Shown piece after piece: positions 29,642 through 37,230 of a DNA stretch of 39,975 nt. The stretch spans positions 1 to 39,975 of the forward strand of contig CAIOTC010000020.1 of NCBI GenBank assembly GCA_903861205.1, given 5' to 3'. Source of the DNA: an uncultured bacterium (GTDB taxonomy: Bacteria > Patescibacteriota > Minisyncoccia > Phycocordibacterales > DATDWN01). Made by a program: the position numbers and the translations under genes. The notes under the pieces were generated by a model. That model made no database searches. It saw only the letters and a list, made by a program, of their open reading frames with translations, and had not been told where the DNA came from. Each line of letters opens with the position of its first letter. The stretch's first letter is position 1.

Positions 29642-31588
29642 TTAGAGCAGTGTATCCGGATCGACGCGTACTGCCACAAACGGTGGCAACGCGCGCAATT
29701 TTTCGAGCAAAATTTTATCCACCCATTCTCCACGCGGCAATGTGATTAGTCCGTGAATAACTGAGCCACTGTTTTTGCCAGGATTGAACGCGTCGAAAAC
29801 CGCCAACTCGTATGGTTTTAAAGTTCCAGTAATTTCTTCCATTTGTTTTTTGACGGCGGCTTTTGTTCCCTCGATGCTTATTTTTATGTGCGTGACAAAC
29901 GGCGGGAAATTCATATTTTTGCGCTCGTCAATTTCATCGCGATAAAAGTCGATCAGATTTCCCATGATGGCGTAATCAAAAATTTTCGTTTCGGTGTGGC
30001 GAGTTTGAATGAGCATTTTTTTGTCCGACAAGGCGCGCAGTTCGAGCAAAATGTGAAAAACTTTTTCACTGATTCTGAAATCCGGAATGGAAAAAAATGA
30101 ATCGACGGAAATGACAGCCGTGTTTTCGATTTTCTGGTTCAAATATGCCAGCGCCATTTCGGTGCCGACACAAATAGCGCCCGGAGTGTTGTAAAATGCG
30201 TCGCGCATTTTGACCGCTTGAACGTGCGTTTTGACGTGCTCGGTGTCCATGACGAAAATTTCCGCTTTTGGAAAAAGTTTTGATATTTCTTCCGAAACTT
30301 TTTCCGTGCCGATGCCGAGCGTTGCCAGCCGCCACCCGCCGCAATATGTGCACAACTCGGCGGCATCGCGACGCTCACCGCAGTGGTGGCAAACGAAAAA
30401 ATTTTGCAATTTGTCGTCGACTTTTTTCTTATACAAAACAACCGGTGCCGAACAATTTTTGCATTTGACGATCGTTCCGCAGTCGCTACAAACGGTTTGC
30501 GGATAAAGTCCTTTTCGTCCACAAAACAGAAACGTGTGTTCCGAATTCTCCCAGCTCTCGGCGAGCATTTTTTTCAAATCATCGCTGATTATGGCGAATT
30601 CTTTTTTCTTCTGATCCTCAGGCAATCGCATGTTTACCAACGAACACGTGGCTGTTGTCAGAGACCGGAATTTGAGAGGCGAGAGTTCGGCAAAATCTCC
30701 GTTTTTTCCTTTCCACAAAGTTTCGGCACGCAAGAGCATGTCACCAAAAATGAGTCGCACGCCGGACTTTTTTGCAAAAATTTCCGCGACGGTGCGAATG
30801 TCCAGAAACGGCCGCGACTGGGTTTTGTAGGCGCGAGAGTTTTCCTTTTCAATAATAATCGTGCCGATATCAATTCGTGGCAAAGACAAAAATGAGCCGG
30901 TGGCAATAATCAAAACCGGATGTGTTTCCTCCAAAATTTTTTTCCACAACTCGGCCGTTTCTTTTTTCGAAAGCCGGCTGTGCAAAGTGTACGTGTAAGT
31001 TTCGATTCCTTTTTCCAAAGTGTGTTTGGCGTTTTTGATGTCCTCGGTTGTTGGCAAACAGAAAAAGACGCTGTGACTGCGCGCGAATTCTTCGCGAATA
31101 ATGCTTTTGTAATTGGCGTACCTCTCCTCGTCACTGGATTGGAGGAGTAAAACTTCGTTCACACCTGGTGTCCACGGCGCAGCAACGTGATCACCGGGTG
31201 TGGAAAAATCTTTCCTCGGTAAAATTTCCTCCTCCGCCTCCAACACCGCCTTCGGCACCAGCGAAAACAAAACCGCACCGACCGATGTCGCGTAGTAGTC
31301 GGCAATCTGCTCCGCGCTTTTAACGAAACTTTCTGACAAAAAAGATTGCGATTTTATTTTGCCCGACTTCTTGTCGGACAAGTCGATTTTTTTGAGGTTG
31401 TAAGTCAAACTTTTGACGTCTGCTTTGACTTCGGAAATTTCTCGCGCGGCCACCACCAAACCGTGCGCTGTTTTCGAGCGCAGGGGAATGGAAACGACAC
31501 TGCCAATCGCCACTTCGGACGATGTAAAATACGTCAAAGTGTCCTTTTGGATGCCCCGCGAAATAGGAATGACGGTGATGATTTTCAT
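29642..31588 (-). CDS. priA: PriA-like primosomal protein with degenerate ATPase motifs
   Basis: 648 aa. The zinc-binding block is complete: CSDCGTIVKCKNC (Cys367, 370, 376, 379) and CHHCGERRDAAELCTYC (Cys400, 403, 413, 416), followed by the diagnostic LATLGIGTEKVSEEISKLFP. N-terminal 3'-DNA-binding domain is at about 1-100. In contrast Walker A (normally GVTGSGKTEVY) is replaced by LLLQSSDEERYANY near 147-160, and the DEEH box by IIIEKENSRAYK near 244-255. So helicase activity is probably lost, while the DNA- and partner-binding frame is kept. Residues 129-142 (STPGDHVAAPWTPG) are encoded by a palindromic repeat also found at 846-896. TATAAT lies 6 nt before the ATG. Confidence 0.88.
   Translation of the reverse strand: MKIITVIPISRGIQKDTLTYFTSSEVAIGSVVSIPLRSKTAHGLVVAAREISEVKADVKSLTYNLKKIDLSDKKSGKIKSQSFLSESFVKSAEQIADYYATSVGAVLFSLVPKAVLEAEEEILPRKDFSTPGDHVAAPWTPGVNEVLLLQSSDEERYANYKSIIREEFARSHSVFFCLPTTEDIKNAKHTLEKGIETYTYTLHSRLSKKETAELWKKILEETHPVLIIATGSFLSLPRIDIGTIIIEKENSRAYKTQSRPFLDIRTVAEIFAKKSGVRLIFGDMLLRAETLWKGKNGDFAELSPLKFRSLTTATCSLVNMRLPEDQKKKEFAIISDDLKKMLAESWENSEHTFLFCGRKGLYPQTVCSDCGTIVKCKNCSAPVVLYKKKVDDKLQNFFVCHHCGERRDAAELCTYCGGWRLATLGIGTEKVSEEISKLFPKAEIFVMDTEHVKTHVQAVKMRDAFYNTPGAICVGTEMALAYLNQKIENTAVISVDSFFSIPDFRISEKVFHILLELRALSDKKMLIQTRHTETKIFDYAIMGNLIDFYRDEIDERKNMNFPPFVTHIKISIEGTKAAVKKQMEEITGTLKPYELAVFDAFNPGKNSGSVIHGLITLPRGEWVDKILLEKLRALPPFVAVRVDPDTLL
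31159..31208. repeat. Palindromic repeat inserted in frame in priA
   Basis: The sense strand of priA here matches the intergenic repeat at 846-896 in 48 of 51 positions. It encodes FSTPGDHVAAPWTPGVN, just before the former Walker A region. Confidence 0.8.
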
Positions 31589-31594
31589 GAGGCA

Positions 31595-31600
31595 ATTATA
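31595..31600 (-). promoter_or_regulatory. -10 box of priA (leaderless)
   Basis: Reverse strand: TATAAT-tgcctc-ATG. Confidence 0.65.
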
Positions 31601-31613
31601 GCATGAGGTATTT

Positions 31614-31792
31614 AATTCTCCCTTTCATAAAGGGTGAGAAGTTGTGTTACAACTTCGTAAAACCTTGAGTATTTTGTAATCAAAATGTGAAAGGTGTACT
31701 GCCTCTGTAAGAGGTGGCCGAAGGCCGAGGGATTTCGAATTCAAAAAATCCTCCGCCCTGCGGGCACCTCCTTTAGGAAAGGAGGATTAACG
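31614..31792. repeat. Composite palindromic element between priA and the PEGA gene
   Basis: Contains TTCTCCCTTT..AAAGGGTGAGAA, AAGTTGTGTTACAACTT, and AATCCTCC...GGAGGATT. The segment 31633-31717, inverted, matches the core of element B (6483-6575): CAGTACACCTTT...TTTGATTACAAAA...TGTAACACAnCTTCTCACC. No ORF was seen in this interval. Confidence 0.65.
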
Positions 31793-31806
31793 CCAAAATT
31801 TTTACA

Positions 31807-31840
31807 AAAGAAAAACCGCCAACCGAAGCTGACGGTTTTC
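31807..31840 (-). terminator. Terminator of the PEGA-domain gene
   Basis: Reverse strand: GGAAAACCGTCAGC-ttcg-GTTGGCGGTTTTTC followed by TTTTG. Stem with internal G-U pairs. Confidence 0.75.
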
Positions 31841-31890
31841 CGTCGAAATGATATTTTTCTTGACTCTAGTCTCTTATCTCTAACCTCTAT

Positions 31891-32631
31891 TTATATCACC
31901 ACTTGCATCAGCACACTCCCATCCAATACGTAAATAAAATCCGAACTGGTTTCGAGAAAAAGGGGATTCGTTCCTTTGTAAATCGGGAAGAAATTTTGCG
32001 TGCCTTTTGTGTCCGTTTCAATAATGGAGACACTGTCGCCGGCGGAGAAAATTAGCACATCGGTTCTATTTTTGTAAAACTGCAAATTTTTGATCGCGGC
32101 CATAGGTTGGATGACAGTGTGAATTTCTCCGTTCACTGTCGCCATGACCGAATTATTTTCCACCCAAATAGACGTTACACTATCGGCAGAAACGAGAGGC
32201 TTTTCTTTTGTTGGCAACACCGCTGTTTCCACCTCATTTTTTATTTTCCAATATTCCGGATCTTTTTCGGTGATGATTTCGCCGGTTGGATTTTGTAAAA
32301 CAAAAATCGGCGAGAGCGTCAGATTTCCGGCGGAGGGCAATGTGAAATCTTTGACCCACGGAAAATATCCGTCCTTCGAAACGATAATCTCATGATTGCC
32401 GGGCGAAAGTGTCAGCGTTTGATTCGTACTGACGGTATTAATCTTTTGCTTTTCATCAACAATAATTCCAGTGCCTTCAAACTGCACGACAACATTTACA
32501 TGTCCGACTTTACCAATTGTAAAATTTGAAAATCTGTAACCGAATCTGTAACCGGTTGCTAAAATAAAAATTACTAGCAGCCCAATTCCGATTGCCAGCC
32601 ATTGTTTTGTTTTTTTGCTCATTTGACTCAT
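31891..32631 (-). CDS. Membrane-anchored PEGA-domain protein
   Basis: 246 aa from ATG 32631 (MSQMSKKTK); the track start four codons upstream lies in a repeat, and ATG 32622 is also possible. A single N-terminal helix LAIGIGLLVIFILATGYRFGY anchors it. The PEGA domain (about 40-105) reads GTGIIVDEKQKINTVSTNQTLTLSPGNHEIIVSKDGYFPWVKDFTLPSAGNLTLSP. The rest is beta-rich (SVTSIWVENNSVMATVNGEIHTV, DVLIFSAGDSVSIIETD) like a partial propeller. PEGA proteins are common on CPR surfaces; function is unknown. Divergent from mreB. Confidence 0.78.
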   Translation of the reverse strand: MSQMSKKTKQWLAIGIGLLVIFILATGYRFGYRFSNFTIGKVGHVNVVVQFEGTGIIVDEKQKINTVSTNQTLTLSPGNHEIIVSKDGYFPWVKDFTLPSAGNLTLSPIFVLQNPTGEIITEKDPEYWKIKNEVETAVLPTKEKPLVSADSVTSIWVENNSVMATVNGEIHTVIQPMAAIKNLQFYKNRTDVLIFSAGDSVSIIETDTKGTQNFFPIYKGTNPLFLETSSDFIYVLDGSVLMQVVI

Positions 32632-32632
32632 T

Positions 32633-32672
32633 GGAAAATTCATTAAAAATTGGAAATTGTAAATTGAAAATT
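32633..32672. repeat. Partial AT-rich repeat (AATTCATT-GGAAATTGTAAATTGAAAATT)
   Basis: AAAATTCATTAAAAATTGGAAATTGTAAATTGAAAATT matches the right arm of the elements at 2960 and 35842. It separates the divergent PEGA and mreB genes. Confidence 0.65.
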
Positions 32673-32693
32673 ATTTATGTTATTCTACCCTAT

Positions 32694-33707
32694 ATGGGTA
32701 TTTTCTCCAAAAAACTCGGCATTGATCTCGGCACGGCAAACACACTCGTTTTCGTTCCCGGTCGCGGCGTGGTGCTCAACGAGCCGTCGGTGGTGGCTGT
32801 GTCCGAGGAGGACAACCGCATCATGGCCATAGGGCTCGAAGCCAAGCAGATGATCGGTCGCACGCCGGAGTCGATTGTGGCTTATCGTCCGATGAAAGAC
32901 GGTGTTATCGCTGACTATCGCGTGACCGAGGCTATGTTGCGCTATTATATGGACAAGGCGCTCGGCAAGTGGAATTTCGCCAAACCAGAGGTGCTCATCT
33001 CGGTGCCGGCTGGAGTGACCTCCACGGAGCGCAGGGCAGTCATAGAGGCCGCAATCCGCGCCGGAGCCAAGAATGCCTATGTCGTCAAAGAGCCTATTCT
33101 GGCGGCCATTGGGGCTGGCATTTCCATCCACGAAGCTATGGGACATATGATAGTGGACATCGGCGGAGGAACGACGGACGTGGCGGTTATTTCGCTCGGC
33201 GGCATTGTGGCAGCCGCGTCGGTCAAATGCGCCGGCAATAAAATTGATTACGCCATCACCGACTACATCAAAAAAACTTTCAACCTCGGCATCGGCGACA
33301 AAACAGCCGAGGACATCAAAATAAAAATCGGCTCAGCCATTCCGATGGATGAGGAGTTGACCATCACCATCAAGGGACGCGATTTTGTTTCCGGATTGCC
33401 GAGAAGCGTGGAAATAAAAACGAACGAAGTGGTCAAAGCCATCAGCAAAGATTTGCGCGAGATGATTCAGGCCATCAAAGATGTGCTGCAAGAAACTCCG
33501 CCGGAACTTTCGGCTGATATTATTGATCGCGGAATCATCATGACCGGTGGCACGTCGCAACTGCGCAATTTTCCTGAGCTGGTTTTTCGCCGCATCGGCG
33601 TCAAAGCGGTGCTGGCCAAGGATGCGCTGTACTGTGTGGCGAAGGGGACTGGGATTGCGCTCGAACATCTCGATACGTATAAAAAAACTATTATAGCGAA
33701 GCGTTAA
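32694..33707 (+). CDS. mreB: Rod shape-determining protein MreB (first paralogue)
   Basis: Actin-like ATPase that organises sidewall synthesis. 337 aa from ATG 32694 (MGIFSKKLGIDLGTANTLVF); the longer track ORF reads through the repeat. Phosphate 1: IGIDLGTANT; connect 1: VKEPILAAIGAG near 140-151; phosphate 2: MIVDIGGGTTDVAVISLGG near 157-175; adenosine motif: GIIMTGGTSQLRNFPEL near 283-299. TATTCT lies 7 nt before the ATG, fitting the leaderless pattern. It is higher in GC than its neighbours. A second mreB starts at 38968. Confidence 0.95.
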   Translation: MGIFSKKLGIDLGTANTLVFVPGRGVVLNEPSVVAVSEEDNRIMAIGLEAKQMIGRTPESIVAYRPMKDGVIADYRVTEAMLRYYMDKALGKWNFAKPEVLISVPAGVTSTERRAVIEAAIRAGAKNAYVVKEPILAAIGAGISIHEAMGHMIVDIGGGTTDVAVISLGGIVAAASVKCAGNKIDYAITDYIKKTFNLGIGDKTAEDIKIKIGSAIPMDEELTITIKGRDFVSGLPRSVEIKTNEVVKAISKDLREMIQAIKDVLQETPPELSADIIDRGIIMTGGTSQLRNFPELVFRRIGVKAVLAKDALYCVAKGTGIALEHLDTYKKTIIAKR

Positions 33708-33823
33708 ATTTCGTTACCTCATATTTTTTGAAAGAGACGCCGTGAAAATCTGCTGATTTTCCGTCTCGTTCTCCGACCGCCGTCGTCCGAAACTCTTTCA
33801 AAAAACACGAGCCACCGAAATTT
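33706..33823. repeat. Fold-back element, family copy F
   Basis: Ends: TAAATTTCGTTACCTCATATTTTTTGAAAGAG and CTCTTTCAAAAAACACGAGCCACCGAAATTTGC. Interior TGAAAATCTGCTGATTTTCCGTCTCGTTCTCCGACCGCCGTCGTCC is nearly the reverse complement of copy A. It begins inside the mreB stop codon. Confidence 0.85.
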
Positions 33824-33846
33824 GCAATTTTTTGTCCCCGCATTTT

Positions 33847-33888
33847 AAGGTCTGGCCTTGGGAAATTGAGCACTAAAGGCCAGACCTT
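33847..33888. repeat. Perfect 13-bp hairpin
   Basis: AAGGTCTGGCCTT and AAGGCCAGACCTT are exact complements around a 16-nt loop. No T-run follows. It may stop or protect mreB mRNA, or act as an operator for the next gene. Confidence 0.6.
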
Positions 33889-33950
33889 GGGGTTTGAATT
33901 TGCTATTGTCCCGCAACAATCTCTGTGGTAATGTAATTACGGAGGACAAA

Positions 33951-34199
33951 ATGAACAACACTGTTCTTTCAGCTGAATTCAAAATTTTGCGTCTCTTGTC
34001 GAATGTTACCGGTTTGACTTCGATTGAGTCGATGGAGAATATACCGGAACTCAAAATATCTGATCTCAAAAAATTAGATGACGACGGCTTAATTGCAATG
34101 GCAGATGGATTCGTTCAAATTACCGAAGATGGCCAAAAGAGATTTGAAAGTTTGGTCAAGGTTCAAGAAAACAACATGACGGCAATGACCTTCCGATAG
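33951..34199 (+). CDS. Small winged-helix-like protein
   Basis: 82 aa from ATG 33951, with GGAGG five bases upstream. FKILRLLSNVTGLTSIESMENIPELKISDLKKLDDDGLIAMADGFVQITEDGQKRFESLVKV has the layout of a winged helix (helices, then L..L..dGLI......I.iTe.G...). It is short and has no other domain. It could be a regulator or a degenerate DNA-binding protein; the target is not evident. A terminator begins inside its last codons. Confidence 0.6.
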   Translation: MNNTVLSAEFKILRLLSNVTGLTSIESMENIPELKISDLKKLDDDGLIAMADGFVQITEDGQKRFESLVKVQENNMTAMTFR

Positions 34200-34217
34200 C
34201 GGGAGGTTTTATTTTTG
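34188..34217 (+). terminator. Terminator of the winged-helix gene
   Basis: ACCTTCCG-atag-CGGGAGGT followed by TTTATTTTT; overlaps the stop codon. Confidence 0.8.
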
Positions 34218-34225
34218 TGTTTTGC

Positions 34226-34231
34226 TATAAT
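34226..34231 (+). promoter_or_regulatory. -10 box of holB-like gene
   Basis: TATAAT with 7 nt (attctaa) to the ATG. Confidence 0.6.
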
Positions 34232-34238
34232 ATTCTAA

Positions 34239-34949
34239 ATGATAAATATTTTTGAAAATATTTCAGGAGAAAATTTACACCACGCATATTTAGTGGTGGG
34301 GGATTTGGAGGCATCGCGCGAGCATGTGCTCAATTTCTTAACGACACTTAGTGTCGTAATATCGGGTAATCCGGATGTGCGACATTTAAAATACGACACT
34401 TTTACAAAAGAATTGTCCGGCGATTTGGTTTTGGCCGTGGCTCAAAAAAGTTTCAGTTCGCCTGATTCGTCCAATTTGTCCAATAAGTCGTATTTGTCCT
34501 ATTCAAAAAAAATTTTCATCATCGAAACAAACATCATCACCGAAGAAGCTCAAAACGCTTTGCTCAAAGTTTTTGAAGAGCCAACGGCCGGTACACACTT
34601 TTTCATTTTGATGCCGCAGGATATTTTGTTGCCAACCTTACGTTCAAGGATGCAGATAATTCAACAAGGGTCCCCCTTGTCATACGGAATTACAAGGGGG
34701 ACCCTTGTTGACCTGCCGATTTCGGAGAGGTTGGCGATGATCAAAGAAATTACAGATGGAATTTCCGACGAGGAAAAAACCAAACAAGACGCCATCGCTT
34801 TGCTCAATCAAATCGAATCGGAACTTTACTCTCGCGGTGTTGAAAAAGAATCGGAAAAGCTCAAACTCTGCCAACTAACCCGCTCCGCTCTCTACGACCG
34901 CGGCGCACCTGTCAAGATGATTTTGGAAAATTTGATGATTGCTATTTGA
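34239..34949 (+). CDS. holB: DNA polymerase III delta' subunit-like protein
   Basis: 236 aa, a reduced clamp-loader subunit. SKKIFIIETNIITEEAQNALLKVFEEPTAGTHFFILMPQDILLPTLRSRMQII near 88-140 is the delta'/DnaX signature (sensor 1 region and SRC-like SRM motif). No Walker A is seen, as expected for delta'. Three repeat-like DNA segments lie in the coding region: a perfect palindrome ACGACACTTAGTGTCGT (34341-34357, coding TTLSVV), TTTGTCC-type microrepeats near 34470-34500 (SNLSNKSYLSY), and a 20-bp-stem hairpin at 34661-34711 (QQGSPLSYGITRGTLVD). All keep frame. Start supported by TATAAT 7 nt upstream. Confidence 0.85.
   Translation: MINIFENISGENLHHAYLVVGDLEASREHVLNFLTTLSVVISGNPDVRHLKYDTFTKELSGDLVLAVAQKSFSSPDSSNLSNKSYLSYSKKIFIIETNIITEEAQNALLKVFEEPTAGTHFFILMPQDILLPTLRSRMQIIQQGSPLSYGITRGTLVDLPISERLAMIKEITDGISDEEKTKQDAIALLNQIESELYSRGVEKESEKLKLCQLTRSALYDRGAPVKMILENLMIAI
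34341..34357. repeat. Perfect palindrome in holB
   Basis: ACGACACT-T-AGTGTCGT, within the coding sequence. Confidence 0.7.
34661..34711. repeat. 20-bp perfect inverted repeat inside holB
   Basis: TCAACAAGGGTCCCCCTTGT, 11-nt loop, ACAAGGGGGACCCTTGTTGA. Fully in frame, immediately after the conserved SRM motif. Confidence 0.9.
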
Positions 34950-34984
34950 GTTTTAATGTTGTAAAATAAGAAAGGAGGTGAATA

Positions 34985-35230
34985 ATGCAAACACTTGGAA
35001 CTTTTGCGGGACTTTTTGTGTTTTGGTTACTTGTGCCACCCATTGTTGTAATGTATTTGCGTATAGCCCACAAATATGAATTGATTACGTTTTCAGTGCT
35101 TGCGATTTTGGCATGGCCAATAAAAATTATTGTCGGGATTTCGATCGTAACCCAACTGATTTCGTGGTTTATCATCATGTGTTGCAGGGTAATTGTAACT
35201 GGAAAACCAGATACTCATCGTTCCGCCTAA
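34985..35230 (+). CDS. Small membrane protein, unknown
   Basis: 81 aa. A very strong Shine-Dalgarno AGGAGGTG lies four bases before the ATG. Two transmembrane helices: FAGLFVFWLLVPPIVVMYL (about 7-25) and LITFSVLAILAWPIKIIVGISIVTQLISWFIIMCC (about 33-67, possibly two). The TAAAAT box at 34963 may be its promoter. The stop codon lies within the terminator loop. Family not recognised. Confidence 0.65.
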   Translation: MQTLGTFAGLFVFWLLVPPIVVMYLRIAHKYELITFSVLAILAWPIKIIVGISIVTQLISWFIIMCCRVIVTGKPDTHRSA

Positions 35231-35248
35231 AACGGGACGATTTTTTTA
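35216..35248 (+). terminator. Terminator overlapping the small membrane gene stop
   Basis: CATCGTTCCG-cctaaaa-CGGGACGAT followed by TTTTTTT. Confidence 0.85.
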
Positions 35249-35274
35249 TTCTTTCTATTTTCTTATTTTTCTAT

Positions 35275-35280
35275 TATAAT
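35275..35280 (+). promoter_or_regulatory. -10 box of frr (leaderless)
   Basis: TATAAT-gtttcc-ATG. Confidence 0.65.
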
Positions 35281-35286
35281 GTTTCC

Positions 35287-35838
35287 ATGTCTTACAACTT
35301 TTCTTCATTTAAACAAAGTAGTGTGGATTTGCAGGAGTGGCTCAAGCGTGAGTTTGCCACGATACGAACGGGGCGGGCCACGCCGGCCATTTTGGATGGG
35401 GTTGTTGTCGAGGCGTATGGATCGATGATGCCGATTGTTCAGCTGGCTTCCGTTTCCGTTGAGGACGCGCGGACCATTCGCATTGCGCCGTGGGATCCGA
35501 CGCAGACCAAAGCGATCGAAAAAGGAATTGTCGCTTCCGGGCTCGGACTTTCAGTAGTGACTGACGGCTCGGGGTTGCGCGTGATGTTTCCAACATTGAC
35601 CGCCGATCGACGCATGGCTCTTCTCAAAATCGCCAAACAAAAATTGGAAGACGCTCGTGTGACATTGCGTGGTAACAGGGAAAAAGTTTTGAAAGATGTT
35701 GACGCACAAGAAAAAAACGGCAGTATGTCGGAGGATGAAAAAAACCGCACGAAAACTGAACTTCAAAAAATGGTGGACGAAACCGGCCGCGCCCTCGACG
35801 AACTTTTTGGGAGGAAAGAGAAAGAAATAGCCGAGTAA
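35287..35838 (+). CDS. frr: Ribosome recycling factor
   Basis: 183 aa from ATG 35287; the upstream part of the track ORF reads through the previous gene and terminator. Splits post-termination ribosomes with EF-G. Seen: LKREFATIRTGRATPAILDGVVVEAYGSMMPIVQLASVSVEDARTIRIAPWD near 20-71 (the hinge and domain II) and the C-terminal helix KNRTKTELQKMVDETGRALDELFGRKEKEI. Usual length (~185). Confidence 0.96.
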   Translation: MSYNFSSFKQSSVDLQEWLKREFATIRTGRATPAILDGVVVEAYGSMMPIVQLASVSVEDARTIRIAPWDPTQTKAIEKGIVASGLGLSVVTDGSGLRVMFPTLTADRRMALLKIAKQKLEDARVTLRGNREKVLKDVDAQEKNGSMSEDEKNRTKTELQKMVDETGRALDELFGRKEKEIAE

Positions 35839-35841
35839 TTT

Positions 35842-35961
35842 TCAAGTAACAATTTCCAATTTCCAATAAATGATTCAATTTATCAATTTTACAAACGAAT
35901 TCAATTGGTTCATTGCGACATTGTAAAATTCATTGGAAATTGGAAATTGTGAATTGAAAAT
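35842..35961. repeat. AT-rich inverted repeat between frr and rseP
   Basis: TTTTCAAGTAACAATTTCCAATTTCCAATAAATGATTCAATTTATCAATTTT and AAAATTCATTGGAAATTGGAAATTGTGAATTGAAAATT. Same family and orientation as 2960-3080. Confidence 0.8.
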
Positions 35962-35970
35962 TTTTTTAAA

Positions 35971-37122
35971 ATGACCATCATCATTTTTATAATAATTCTC
36001 GCCATTCTCATTCTCGTTCACGAGTTCGGGCATTTTATCGTGGCCAAAAAATCCGGCATTCGCGTTGATGAATTCGGTCTGGGTTTGCCACCGCGCATTT
36101 GGGGCAAAAAATTCGGCGAAACTTTGTATTCAATTAACTGGCTTCCAATTGGCGGTTTCGTCAAAATTTTTGGCGAGGACCCGGTAGTAGAAGCTCCCGT
36201 TGCGCGGAATACCGCGCAGGAAAATGAAGGACGGGAACTTCACTACGGGGCGAGCCCACAAGAGGATTATTCGCGGGCAATGTTTACCAAACCGAAATGG
36301 ATTCAAGCTCTAGTACTCGTTGCCGGAATTTCTTTCAATATTATTTTTGCCTGGATTTTGATTTCGCTCGGTTTTGTCATCGGCCTGCCAACGCCGGTTG
36401 GGGAGAGCCCGTTTGGCCAGGTGCGAAATCCGCAAGTAGTCATCACAAACGTTCTGCCGAATTCGCCCGCCCAAAAAGCCGGGCTTTCCTCCGGAGACAC
36501 AGTTTTGTATGCTAGCGTTGGCGGACGCGCTGTCACTGATTTGTCAGCGGAAAATATTTCCAAAACTATTACCCAAAGCACCTCGGGCAATGTTTCTATT
36601 ACTTATCGGCACGGTTCCGCTAATCCAAAAACTGTCACTGTCGCTCCGAACACGGACATTATAAAAGGTCATCGAGCAATCGGCATTTCGATGGACACGA
36701 TTGGCACGCTCAAGCTTCCGATTCATCTGGCATTTATCGAGGGCGCGCGCTCGACGTATCTTTTGGTTATTGGCACGGCCACGGGTTTGGCTAAATTTAT
36801 TTATCAAACGATTATTTTCAAATCCGATTTGTCGCAGGTCACGGGGCCTGTTGGTATTGCCGGAGTGGTCGGCCAAGCCAGCCAGCTCGGTTTTGTTTAC
36901 TTGCTGTCGCTCGTCGCACTTATTTCAATCAACCTGGCGCTCATCAACCTCGTGCCGTTTCCGGCGCTTGACGGTGGGCGACTTTTGTTCGTGGCCATCG
37001 AAGCAATTATTCGCCGACCGATTCCGCCCGTCGTCACCCGCTGGGCCAACGGCATCGGCTTTGCGTTGCTGATTTTGCTGATGGTGGTGGTGACAACACA
37101 CGATATCATTAAACTATTTTAG
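35971..37122 (+). CDS. rseP: RIP metalloprotease (site-2 protease RseP)
   Basis: 383 aa intramembrane zinc protease. The HExxH motif is in ILVHEFGHFIVAKKSGIRVDEFGLG near 14-38, with the third ligand Asp in INLVPFPALDGGRLLFVAIEAI near 326-347. A single PDZ domain sits between (NVLPNSPAQKAGLSSGDTVLYASVGGRAV near 163-191). Four transmembrane helices fit the family. It normally cleaves membrane anti-sigma factors in regulated proteolysis; the anti-sigma-like protein at 15478 is a conceivable client, by inference only. Start ATG 35971 just after the repeat. Confidence 0.94.
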   Translation: MTIIIFIIILAILILVHEFGHFIVAKKSGIRVDEFGLGLPPRIWGKKFGETLYSINWLPIGGFVKIFGEDPVVEAPVARNTAQENEGRELHYGASPQEDYSRAMFTKPKWIQALVLVAGISFNIIFAWILISLGFVIGLPTPVGESPFGQVRNPQVVITNVLPNSPAQKAGLSSGDTVLYASVGGRAVTDLSAENISKTITQSTSGNVSITYRHGSANPKTVTVAPNTDIIKGHRAIGISMDTIGTLKLPIHLAFIEGARSTYLLVIGTATGLAKFIYQTIIFKSDLSQVTGPVGIAGVVGQASQLGFVYLLSLVALISINLALINLVPFPALDGGRLLFVAIEAIIRRPIPPVVTRWANGIGFALLILLMVVVTTHDIIKLF

Positions 37123-37144
37123 AAAATTACACCACATTTTAAAA

Positions 37145-37199
37145 AAACAGAAGGGCACCTTCTGCACAGTGAATCTGCAGAAGGTGCCCTTCTGTTTTT
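37145..37199 (+). terminator. Strong terminator after rseP
   Basis: ACAGAAGGGCACCTTCTGCA-cagtgaatc-TGCAGAAGGTGCCCTTCTGT, a perfect 20-bp stem, followed by TTTTTG. Directly preceded by AATTACACCACATTTTAAAAA, as found after the PH-domain gene at 7862. Confidence 0.88.
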
Positions 37200-37218
37200 G
37201 TCTAAAATTTATTTGTGT

Positions 37219-37224
37219 TATTAT
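37219..37224 (+). promoter_or_regulatory. -10 box of proS (leaderless)
   Basis: TATTAT-aaattc-ATG. Confidence 0.55.
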
Positions 37225-37230
37225 AAATTC

